This document shows positions 38,871-46,884 of a DNA stretch of 64,000 nt, in pieces; position 1 is the stretch's first letter, and each line of letters opens with the position of its first letter. Under the pieces are notes generated by a model. The model ran no database searches. It had not been told where the DNA came from and saw only the letters and a program-made list of their open reading frames with translations. Position numbers and translations under genes: made by a program. This DNA is from Pseudoduganella albidiflava (GTDB taxonomy: Bacteria; Pseudomonadota; Gammaproteobacteria; Burkholderiales; Burkholderiaceae_D), in contig NZ_CP036401.1 in assembly GCF_004322755.1 (NCBI RefSeq), positions 3,038,001 to 3,102,000 on the forward strand. The letters run 5' to 3'.

Positions 38871-38899
38871 ACTATAGACCATTTGCAAACACGCGTCAT
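38871..38899 (-). promoter_or_regulatory. Predicted sigma-70 promoter of nadB
   Basis: On the minus strand ATGACG (38899-38894) is followed after exactly 17 bp by TATAGT (38876-38871), 4 and 5 matches to consensus. Start of transcription would be near 38864. Confidence 0.5.
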
Positions 38900-39017
38900 G
38901 CCCGGGCTTGTTTTGCGCGGTCTCAACGCCCGTCCAGCAAGGGTCCGGCATCATGGCTGAGCCATCCGCAGCGTGATGGCGGTTGCGCCCACCGGACGGG
39001 CGAGGGAGCTTCCTACC

Positions 39018-40397
39018 GTGATCCGGATCTTCAATCATTATGTCTCGCGCACCGGTTTCATCCTGCTGCTGTTTGAAATGTTCATCCTGCACGCAGCCGC
39101 CAGTGCGACCGCGCTGCTGTGGAGCGGCTCGCCGCGCGGCACCGCCGACGCCTCCATGACCGGCATGCTGTTCGCGCTCGTGAACGTGTTCGCCATGAGC
39201 GCGCTGGGACTCTACCAGCAGCAGTTGCGCGAGGATTTGCGCGGCGCGATGGCGCGCATTCCACCGGCCTTCCTGGTCGGCTTCGTGCTGATGTCCGCTT
39301 TGATGGAGGTCATGCCCGCCGTGGACCTGGGCCACGCGGCGAGCCTGGCCTTCGTGCTGGGCGGCGCTTGCGTGCTGATGACGAGGTTGCTGCTGTTCAC
39401 CTCGGCGCAGTCCGATATCCTGGTGGAGCGCCTGATCCTGATCGGTGCCGGCGCGCTCGCCCGCGAGTGCCTCGAGCTGGCGGCCATGCGCGACGGGCCG
39501 CGGCGCTTCGAAGTCGTCGGCTGCGTGCCGATGCCGGACGAAGAGCGCTGCGTGCCGGTCGCCAAGGTGTTGAAGCCGGGTGAATCGTTGCTGACGCTGG
39601 CGCGGCGGCACGGCGCGAACGAGCTGGTGATCTCCGTCGGCGATCGCCGCAACGGTGCCTATCCGGTACGCGAGCTGCTCGATTGCGCGCTGGGCGGCGT
39701 GCGGGTGACCGATGCGGCCGCGTTCTTCGAGCGCGAAGCCAGCCAGATCCGCGTCGATTCGCTGCAGCCCAGCTACCTGATTCATGGCGGCGGTTTCGAC
39801 CAGAGTTTCATGCGCGCGTTGGTCAAGCGCTCGTTCGACCTGGTGGCCAGTGCCGCGATCTGCGTCGCGGCATTGCCGGTGATGCTGGCGGCGGCCCTGT
39901 GCATCGTGGTCGAGGATGGCGGCCCCGTGATCTTTCGGCAGGACAGGGTGGGCAAGAATGGCCGCGTGTTCCAGGTACTCAAGTTTCGCAGCATGGGCAC
40001 GGATGCGGAACACGACGGCAAGCCCCGCTGGGCCAGCGCCGGCGATCCGCGCGTGACCCGCGTCGGCCACTGGCTGCGCAAGCTGCGCATCGACGAACTG
40101 CCGCAGATGTTCAACGTGTTCCGCGGCGAGATGAGTTTCGTGGGCCCGCGCCCGGAGCGCGCCTTCTTCGTCGAGCAACTGGGGCGCGAGATCGCCTATT
40201 ACGATGTACGCCACAGTATCAAGCCGGGCATCACGGGGCTGGCGCAGGTCCGCTACCAGTACGGCGCGTCCGTCGAGGATGCCGTTCGCAAGCTGCAGTA
40301 CGACCTGTACTACGTCAAGAACAACAGCCTGTTTCTCGATCTGCTGATCCTGATCGATACGGTGCAGGTCGTGCTGACGGGTAAAGGCGCGCGGTGA
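39018..40397 (+). CDS. Exosortase-system polyprenyl-phosphate sugar transferase (EpsB-like)
   Basis: This membrane enzyme transfers the first sugar-phosphate to undecaprenyl phosphate and starts exopolysaccharide synthesis. The 459 residues have four N-terminal hydrophobic segments, a Rossmann-like central domain and the C-terminal bacterial sugar transferase domain (KRSFDLVASA, VLKFRSMGTDAE, LRIDELPQMFNVFRGEMSFVGPRPE, KPGITGLAQVRY). I chose GTG 39018 because it follows GGGAG by about 9 nt and gives the typical (V/M)IRIFNHYVS opening; ATG 38973 gives 474 residues. Its stop overlaps the prsK start. Confidence 0.9.
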   Translation: MIRIFNHYVSRTGFILLLFEMFILHAAASATALLWSGSPRGTADASMTGMLFALVNVFAMSALGLYQQQLREDLRGAMARIPPAFLVGFVLMSALMEVMPAVDLGHAASLAFVLGGACVLMTRLLLFTSAQSDILVERLILIGAGALARECLELAAMRDGPRRFEVVGCVPMPDEERCVPVAKVLKPGESLLTLARRHGANELVISVGDRRNGAYPVRELLDCALGGVRVTDAAAFFEREASQIRVDSLQPSYLIHGGGFDQSFMRALVKRSFDLVASAAICVAALPVMLAAALCIVVEDGGPVIFRQDRVGKNGRVFQVLKFRSMGTDAEHDGKPRWASAGDPRVTRVGHWLRKLRIDELPQMFNVFRGEMSFVGPRPERAFFVEQLGREIAYYDVRHSIKPGITGLAQVRYQYGASVEDAVRKLQYDLYYVKNNSLFLDLLILIDTVQVVLTGKGAR

Positions 40398-42466
40398 TGG
40401 AGGGGGCGCAGCTGGTTGCTTCGGCCAGCCATGGCGTTGGCGCCGCGGCGTTCGCGGTGTTTTCCTTGCTGCTGCTAGGCCGACGGGTAGCGGGTCAGCA
40501 TCGGCTGCTGCTTGCCGCGTGTGCGTCGACCGCGGCGTGGTCGGCGGCAACCGCGCTGCACGGATACATGGTGCTGGGGTTCGATGTCGCGCAGGCGGCA
40601 CGCGTGCTTGAAACGCTGCGGACAGCGGCGTGGCTGGTCTTTCTCCTGTTGTTGCTGGCCCCTTCGGGCTTGCCGGCCAAGCGCCTGCTGGCGGTAGTGC
40701 TGCTGTTGTGCATGGCGCAGCTGGCGACGGGCGAGCTGGCGCCGGTGGCGAGCGTGCTGGCCGACGAGGCGCCGCGTCAGCCGGCCGCTCCCGCGCTCAT
40801 CGCGACGATCGCCGCCAGCCTGCTGCTGGCCGTCGTTGGCATCCTGCTCGTCGAACAGCTGTATCGCAGCACGCCCGCGCGCGAACGGTGGGGTATCAAG
40901 TTCGCCTGCCTGGGACTGGGAACGCTGTTCGTGTACGACTTCTACCTGTACAGCGATGCACTGCTGTTCCGCCGCGTCGAGCCCCATATCTGGGCGGCGC
41001 GTGGCCTGGTGGACGCATTGTGCGTGCCGCTGCTGGCGATCACCGCCGCGCGCAATCCGGGCTGGAAGCTGGGATTGGCCCTGTCCCGCAAGTTCATGTT
41101 GCGTTCGGCGGCGCTGGTCGGTTGCGCCGTCTATCTGCTGGCGATGGCCGCTGGCGGCTGGTACCTGCGCAGCGTTGGCGGCGCATGGGGGCCGGTCATG
41201 CAGCTGATCTGCCTGTGCGGCGCCGGCCTGCTGCTGGCGGGGGTGCTGTTCTCCGGCGCGGCGCGGGCGCGCTTGCGCGTCTTCATCAGCAAGCATTTTT
41301 ACCAGGCCCATTTCGATTACCGCGATGAGTGGCGCAGGTTTACGCAGGCATTGTCGGAAGGCGGTCCAGTCCCCGGGGAAGGGGCAATCCAGGCTGTCGC
41401 TGCGCTCGTGGAGAGTTCCGCCGGCGCTCTATGGATCCGTCGCGACAGTGCCTTCGAACCTGCCGCGAGCTGGAACCTGGCGCCCCAGCATGCGACGGAG
41501 CCAGCCGGCAGCGCGTTCTGCCGGCTGCTGGAAGAACGCCAGTGGATCGTTGCGACCGGTCATCCACCGCGAGACGCCGAAGCGTCTTATCCGGCCTGGC
41601 TGCAAGGCATTCCCGGCCTTTGGCTGCTGGTGCCGCTGCTGCTGCACGGCCAGCTGTTCGGCTTCATCGCATTGGCCGGCCCGCGCACCCCCGTCGCGCT
41701 GAACTGGGAAGTGTTCGATCTGCTGCGGCTGGCGGGCAGCCAGGCTGCGAGCTGCCTGGCGCACGCCGAGGTGGCCGACCGCTTGTCCGTGGCGCGGCAA
41801 TTCGAGTCGTTCAACCGGATGACCACATTCGTTGTCCATGACCTGAAGAACCTGCTGTCCCAGCATTCGCTACTGCTGGCGAATGCGCAGCGCCACAAGG
41901 CCAATCCGGCCTTCCAGGAGGACATGCTGGCAACGCTGGCCCACTCGGTGCAGAAAATGACGGCGATGCTGCAACGGCTGTCGCGCGGCGACCATGCCGC
42001 CGAACGCGCGCCGCACGCCCTGGCCGATGTGCTGCGGCGTGCCGTCGCCGGCTATGCGAGCGCGCAGCCATGCCCCGTGCTCGACATCGCCGACGCCACG
42101 CTGCTTGCCCTGGTGGACGGCCAGCGGCTGGAACGCACCGTTGCGCACCTGCTGCAGAACGCGGTCGAAGCCACTCCCCCGGATGGCCGTGTTTCGGTGA
42201 GCTTGCGGCGCGAGGGCGCGTGCGCCGTCATCGACGTGAGCGACACCGGAAGCGGCATGAGCGAAGCGTTCCTGCGTGAACGGCTGTTCCGGCCCTTCGA
42301 GACGACCAAGCCCGCCGGCATGGGGATCGGCGTGTACGAGAGCCGCGAGTATGTCCGCGAACTGGGCGGGCGGCTCGACGTGCACAGCCGCCCCGGGAGT
42401 GGCAGCACGTTCCGGATCGTGCTGCCGCTGCAACCCGCGCGGCAAGCTTTGCCGGCAATGGCCTGA
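40397..42466 (+). CDS. prsK: PEP-CTERM system sensor histidine kinase PrsK
   Basis: This 689-residue membrane kinase pairs with PrsR. The N-terminal half (about 1-290) has eight or nine hydrophobic segments. A GAF-like domain (about 310-460) follows, then the phosphoacceptor His481 in VVHDLKNLLSQ and a HATPase domain with LLQNAVEATPPDG, DTGSGMS and GMGIGVYESREYV. ATG 40397 overlaps the stop of the sugar transferase (TGATG); GTG 40394 is an alternative. The input signal is unknown. Confidence 0.92.
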   Translation: MEGAQLVASASHGVGAAAFAVFSLLLLGRRVAGQHRLLLAACASTAAWSAATALHGYMVLGFDVAQAARVLETLRTAAWLVFLLLLLAPSGLPAKRLLAVVLLLCMAQLATGELAPVASVLADEAPRQPAAPALIATIAASLLLAVVGILLVEQLYRSTPARERWGIKFACLGLGTLFVYDFYLYSDALLFRRVEPHIWAARGLVDALCVPLLAITAARNPGWKLGLALSRKFMLRSAALVGCAVYLLAMAAGGWYLRSVGGAWGPVMQLICLCGAGLLLAGVLFSGAARARLRVFISKHFYQAHFDYRDEWRRFTQALSEGGPVPGEGAIQAVAALVESSAGALWIRRDSAFEPAASWNLAPQHATEPAGSAFCRLLEERQWIVATGHPPRDAEASYPAWLQGIPGLWLLVPLLLHGQLFGFIALAGPRTPVALNWEVFDLLRLAGSQAASCLAHAEVADRLSVARQFESFNRMTTFVVHDLKNLLSQHSLLLANAQRHKANPAFQEDMLATLAHSVQKMTAMLQRLSRGDHAAERAPHALADVLRRAVAGYASAQPCPVLDIADATLLALVDGQRLERTVAHLLQNAVEATPPDGRVSVSLRREGACAVIDVSDTGSGMSEAFLRERLFRPFETTKPAGMGIGVYESREYVRELGGRLDVHSRPGSGSTFRIVLPLQPARQALPAMA

Positions 42467-42497
42467 CGTGGCCCAATGTACTGGATGGGAGAGGGAA

Positions 42498-43844
42498 ATG
42501 CCAAAGCGCAAGCTGCTGGTGGTGGAAGACGATGCGGGGCTGCAAAGGCAACTGCGCTGGAGCCTCGACGAATATGATGTCGTCGCTGCAGGAGACCGGG
42601 AATCGGCGCTGGCGCTGCTGCGCCGCCACCAGCCGCCAGTGGTGACAATGGACCTGGGCTTGCCGCCGGACGCGGATGGTGCCACCGAAGGGCTGGCCTT
42701 GCTGCAGCAAATCATCGCGAGCGCGCCCGACACGAAGGTCGTCGTATTGTCGGGCAACCGGGATCGCACGAATGTGCTGAAGGCGATCTCGATGGGTGCG
42801 TATGACTTTCACCAGAAACCGCTCGATGCCGATCTGCTTCGCCTGGTGATCGAGCGCGCGTTCTTTCTTCACGCGGTGCAGCAGGACCATCGCCGCATGC
42901 TGCAGATCGAGAGCGATTCGCCGCTGGCCGGCATCATCAGCCGCGATCCGGGAATGCTGAAAGTTTGCCGCAGCGTGGAGAAGGTGGCGCCGTCCTCCGC
43001 GACAGTCTTGCTGTTGGGAGCGTCCGGCAGCGGCAAGGAGTTGATCGCGCGGGGCTTGCACCGTACGTCGGGACGCAACGACAAACGCTTCGTGGCGATC
43101 AACTGCGCCGCCATTCCCGAACACCTGCTGGAAAGTGAACTGTTCGGGTATGAGAAGGGCGCGTTCACGGGCGCTGTCCGGCAGACGCCAGGCAAGATCG
43201 AGCTGGCGCAGGGCGGAACCTTCTTCCTCGACGAGATCGGCGACATGGCGATGGCACTGCAGGCCAAGCTGTTGCGCTTCCTGCAGGAGCGCGTGATCGA
43301 GCGAGTCGGTGGCCGGAACGAGATTCCCGTCGATGTGCGCATCGTGTGCGCGACCCATCGCAACCTGAAGGCACTCGTGAACGAGGGCAGCTTTCGCGAA
43401 GACCTGTTCTATCGCCTGAGTGAGATCGTGCTCGTCATTCCTTCGCTGCGCGATCGGGTGGGCGATACCGTGCTGCTGGCCCAGCACTTCAAGAACCGGT
43501 TCTGTGCCACCGAAGGCCGTGCCACGATGCACTTCAGCCCGGACGCGCTCATCGCCATCGAAGCGTACAGCTGGCCGGGCAACGTGCGTGAAATGGAAAA
43601 CTGCATCCGGCGCGCCGTGATCATGGCCGAGGGATCCCAGCTTACAACGGCCGACCTGGGCTTGCCGGAAGCTCCGATCACCGACGAAAACATCGACCTG
43701 CGCACGGCGCGCGACGCCGCCGAATACAGGGTGATGGTGAAGGCGCTCGCACGCTCGGGTGGAAACATCGCCAAGGCGGCGGAAATGCTCGGCATCAGCC
43801 GTCCGACACTGTATGACCTGCTGGCTCACCACGGGATCAAGTAG
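42498..43844 (+). CDS. prsR: PEP-CTERM-box response regulator PrsR (sigma-54 activator)
   Basis: The 448-residue NtrC-type regulator has a receiver domain with Asp52 (TMDLGLPP). Its AAA+ domain has Walker A GASGSGKE and the sigma-54 contact GAFTGA. A Fis-type helix-turn-helix forms the C-terminus (GNIAKAAEMLGISRPTLYDLL). It is known to drive PEP-CTERM genes from sigma-54 promoters together with PrsK. A matching -24/-12 site lies before the PEP-CTERM protein gene at 56153. ATG 42498 has GAGAGGGA upstream and lies 31 bp after prsK. Confidence 0.93.
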   Translation: MPKRKLLVVEDDAGLQRQLRWSLDEYDVVAAGDRESALALLRRHQPPVVTMDLGLPPDADGATEGLALLQQIIASAPDTKVVVLSGNRDRTNVLKAISMGAYDFHQKPLDADLLRLVIERAFFLHAVQQDHRRMLQIESDSPLAGIISRDPGMLKVCRSVEKVAPSSATVLLLGASGSGKELIARGLHRTSGRNDKRFVAINCAAIPEHLLESELFGYEKGAFTGAVRQTPGKIELAQGGTFFLDEIGDMAMALQAKLLRFLQERVIERVGGRNEIPVDVRIVCATHRNLKALVNEGSFREDLFYRLSEIVLVIPSLRDRVGDTVLLAQHFKNRFCATEGRATMHFSPDALIAIEAYSWPGNVREMENCIRRAVIMAEGSQLTTADLGLPEAPITDENIDLRTARDAAEYRVMVKALARSGGNIAKAAEMLGISRPTLYDLLAHHGIK

Positions 43845-44132
43845 GCGCCGAAGAGACGATTGAGGTTGCCGGGCGCGTGCATCCGGCGCCCGGGCCTCTG
43901 GCGGCCGTCGAGTCATACGAGGGCTACTGGCGTTCTTCTATGAGAAGCCAGGGCGAACAGCGGGTAGGCCCGCACAAGATCGTCCGCGAACCATCGGTGC
44001 ACAGTGTGGCGCGCGCGGATGCCGGCCAGCAGCCCTTTGCCGGCGGTTGCCGAAGCAGTGCATCCACCGCGCGTTCGTTGACGGAATACGCGCACCAGCG
44101 AACCGCCCACGGCTGCACAGTGGGGGCCACGG
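43845..44132. other. Convergent intergenic gap after prsR
   Basis: The 288-bp gap separates two converging genes and holds no supported gene. CCGGGCGC at 43869-43876 pairs with GCGCCCGG at 43886-43893, a strong hairpin without a U-tract that may mark the end of prsR transcription. Confidence 0.5.
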
Positions 44133-44750
44133 TCAATCTTTCCACTGGCCGGCGGCCACCAGCTTGTTCTTCAGGCCCGGCAGCGGCATGCCCAGCGCAT
44201 ACGCCTGTTTCGCCGCTTCGCGTGCCTTGTCGAAGTTCTTCCGGCGCACATGCAGAAGCCCGAGGTTGTACTGGTTCGTGGCATTGCCGGGTTCCAGCCT
44301 GGCCGCTTCTTCGAGCTGAACCAACGCTGCCTCTTCCTGGCCAAGTACCAGCAGGTAGCCGCCGAAGATTGCACGAACGCGCGAATCGCTGGGCCGATAC
44401 CGGATCGCGCGGTCGAAGTAGCAATCGACGGTGTATTTCATGCCCTTTGGGCGTGGCGACTTTTCACGCAGCGCCAGGCGGGCCAGCGACGTCAGCGCCC
44501 GATGATGGTTGGCGAAGTGATCGAGCGTATAGGCGATATCATCGGCCAGATAGCCGGACTGGCCACGTTCCAGGCGCTCGACCTGTGGCGTAAAGTGAAA
44601 CTGCTCGACGACGTTGAGCTTTGGGCGGTCTTCGGAGCTGGTGTAGTCGCCGCCACTGACGGAGTTGTTGAACGCGGGGCAATCGGTGGCGGCTTGCGCG
44701 ACGCCGCTCAACAGCACGAGCGAAACGATCAGGGTTGGCCGGGATGGCAT
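44133..44750 (-). CDS. Secreted TPR-repeat protein
   Basis: The 205-residue product has a signal peptide (LIVSLVLLSGVAQA) and at least two tetratricopeptide repeats in the second half (AALVQLEEAARLEPGNATNQYNLGLLHVRRKNFDKAREAAKQAYALG). Its start overlaps the end of the acyltransferase gene by 22 nt. It is the last gene of a three-gene leftward operon with the O-ligase. A role as periplasmic scaffold for polysaccharide assembly is plausible but not shown. Confidence 0.8.
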   Translation of the reverse strand: MPSRPTLIVSLVLLSGVAQAATDCPAFNNSVSGGDYTSSEDRPKLNVVEQFHFTPQVERLERGQSGYLADDIAYTLDHFANHHRALTSLARLALREKSPRPKGMKYTVDCYFDRAIRYRPSDSRVRAIFGGYLLVLGQEEAALVQLEEAARLEPGNATNQYNLGLLHVRRKNFDKAREAAKQAYALGMPLPGLKNKLVAAGQWKD

Positions 44751-45451
44751 AGGGACTCTCTCCTGGGCGCGTGTTCCAGCGCATCGGTGTTGAACCGCAA
44801 CTGCGGAATGGATGCGGCATTGAACGAGAAGTGGATGTATGGCGCCTGGGTGGCAAGCATGCACTGCCAGCGGCCGATCGCCAGGAAGGTCGCACTGCCG
44901 AGACGCACCGTTCCCAGGCGTGCGTGCGAACGGAGCGAATCCGGGTTGAAGGCTGAGATCCTGCTGCAAGTCCAGCGTACACCGCGGGCATGCAAGCGCA
45001 AGTGGGCTTCCTCCCACAGCTTGGAGAAGGTCGGGCCGAGCCGCAGGTGCGGTTGCACGAATACGTCATAGTCCCAGGCGGAGTGGGGCGAAGCGAGACA
45101 GTAGCGGACGCGCACTTCATCCTCCCGGTACGCGCCGAACTGGTACCACAGGAAGCCTGCCAGTTCGTCGCCGCGCCACGCTGCCAGGCTGTGACCGCCC
45201 TGGCGGAAACGCTCGGCGACGACATCGAGCGGGCGCGGATAGCCCCATGGGACATCGCCCAGCACCGACAGTGGACGGACCTGGATCGCCCGTCCCCAGC
45301 CGCCGCGGGCGGGATTGGTGGCCACGCGCTGTGCGACAAAGTAGTAGCGGTGGAGTCGGATGGGGGTCCGGCGCGACAGCCGCGCCACGCCATAGATCAG
45401 GGCGTTTAGCCAGCCCAGTTCGGCAACGGATTTAAGGAGGCGATTGTTCAT
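44729..45451 (-). CDS. GNAT-like acyltransferase of the exopolysaccharide locus
   Basis: The product is 240 residues. The central part resembles a GNAT fold (GDELAGFLWYQFG, then YDVFVQPHLRLGPTFSKLWEEAHLRLHARGVRW). It ends in a segment like ISAFNPDSLRSHARLG. The short N-terminal extension contains a hydrophobic stretch (LGWLNALIYGVARL). It could acylate a sugar or lipid intermediate. ATG 45451 lies 4 bp after the O-ligase gene, so the two are translated from one message. Confidence 0.7.
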   Translation of the reverse strand: MNNRLLKSVAELGWLNALIYGVARLSRRTPIRLHRYYFVAQRVATNPARGGWGRAIQVRPLSVLGDVPWGYPRPLDVVAERFRQGGHSLAAWRGDELAGFLWYQFGAYREDEVRVRYCLASPHSAWDYDVFVQPHLRLGPTFSKLWEEAHLRLHARGVRWTCSRISAFNPDSLRSHARLGTVRLGSATFLAIGRWQCMLATQAPYIHFSFNAASIPQLRFNTDALEHAPRRESLCHPGQP

Positions 45452-45455
45452 CGCT

Positions 45456-46790
45456 TCATTTAACCTCCGGCCTGGCGCTCCTCCCTTGTGGCGACTCAAC
45501 GGTAGAGCCGACTGGTGCGCCGCGGTGGCGAATCGGGGACACGGGCGCCGGCGACGCGGCCAGACGCTGCTGCACCAGCGTGCGGGTTGCCATGATCGCG
45601 ACCATCATGTAGTACGGCACATCCCAATACAGCAAGCTGAGGAAGGCGCCACCGACGGCGAATCCGATCAGGCTTGCCTGCATCATCGCCGCCAGCGATG
45701 TGGCCCACTGCAGGTCCGCGTGGCCGCCGGCGTGCCGCACGATCCAGGCAGCGTAACGCCAGGTCATGATTCCCAGCATCAGGTACAAGGCAAGCCCGAT
45801 GAATCCATGCTCGCCCAACACCTGGAAGTAGATGCTGTGCGCGGCGTGCACCCCGGACGGATCCGGTGCGTACATGGCGAACGTCACCGGTTCGTACATC
45901 GAGAAGCCGCCACCAAAGAAGCGGTCGCGGGCCAGATTGAATGCCATGTGCCACGCATTGATGCGGCCCATGGCGGAACCGTCGGATTGGTACTCGGCGA
46001 TCGTGTCCATCCGCGCGCTCCACTGCTCGGGCATGAACAAAACCGCGAGCGGAGCAAGCAGTACCAGCAGGGCGGCGCCGACTACCTTGTGCCGGCTCTT
46101 CTTCCACATGAAGACCAGCATCGCCACGATGGCGAGCACGCCGCCGCGCGAGTAGCTGCCCAGTGCGGCCAGCGCGCACAAGCCCATCGAGATCAGCATC
46201 AGCTGGCGCATCCAGCGCTTCGGCAGTTCCTGCATCAGGTAATACATCAACGGGATCGTCATGATCAGTGACAGAGCCAGCGCGTTGTTGTCACCGATGA
46301 AGGTGCCCAGCGGACCCCAGACCCGCTGGTTGCCGCCGCTTCGCACCGTAAAGATCCCGCCCTTCACCCCGTAGTACCCCAGCGATATCACCAGTACCCA
46401 GACCAGGTGGCGGACATGTTCGCGCTTGCGGATGACCATCATCACGGCAAAGGTCATCAGCATGATCTTCATCACCTTGTTCCATTGTCCCCAGGCCGCA
46501 TTGGGAATGATGGCAAACAGCGTCGTGATGTTCATCCAGATGACGAACGCGATCAACGTGACGGTAACCGGCGTCATCGGCAGCGTGTTTTTTTCGCGCG
46601 ACTTGAGCAGGCTGAGGATGGTCACGCCGGCGATCAACTGCGCGAAGGGGAATGTGGTGGCGAAACCCCAACCCTGGGTGTGAGGATTCATGACGCTGAT
46701 CCAGACCCACATCAGGCCGCCGATGACGGGGCGTTGCAAGGCGAAGGGCAGACCAGCGAGGACCAGCAAGGTAACGAAAATGTCGCGCAT
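45456..46790 (-). CDS. O-glycosylation ligase / Wzy-type polymerase, exosortase A associated
   Basis: This 444-residue inner-membrane protein has about eleven hydrophobic segments and a Wzy/WaaL-type large periplasmic loop (about 250-330). It opens MRDIFVTLLVLAGLPFALQRP and contains WISVMNPH, features of the exosortase-associated O-ligase family as I remember it. It would polymerise or transfer lipid-linked glycans on the periplasmic side. ATG 46790 has AAGGA upstream. It is divergent from the glycosyltransferase fusion at 46885. Confidence 0.82.
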   Translation of the reverse strand: MRDIFVTLLVLAGLPFALQRPVIGGLMWVWISVMNPHTQGWGFATTFPFAQLIAGVTILSLLKSREKNTLPMTPVTVTLIAFVIWMNITTLFAIIPNAAWGQWNKVMKIMLMTFAVMMVIRKREHVRHLVWVLVISLGYYGVKGGIFTVRSGGNQRVWGPLGTFIGDNNALALSLIMTIPLMYYLMQELPKRWMRQLMLISMGLCALAALGSYSRGGVLAIVAMLVFMWKKSRHKVVGAALLVLLAPLAVLFMPEQWSARMDTIAEYQSDGSAMGRINAWHMAFNLARDRFFGGGFSMYEPVTFAMYAPDPSGVHAAHSIYFQVLGEHGFIGLALYLMLGIMTWRYAAWIVRHAGGHADLQWATSLAAMMQASLIGFAVGGAFLSLLYWDVPYYMMVAIMATRTLVQQRLAASPAPVSPIRHRGAPVGSTVESPQGRSARPEVK

Positions 46791-46884
46791 GGCTTCCTTC
46801 TTGACGGGGCTCAACGAAGTGATCAGGCCCGCCAGTACACTGGTCCAGCCCGGCAGTCCATCATATGTCGCAGGAGGAGCGCCC

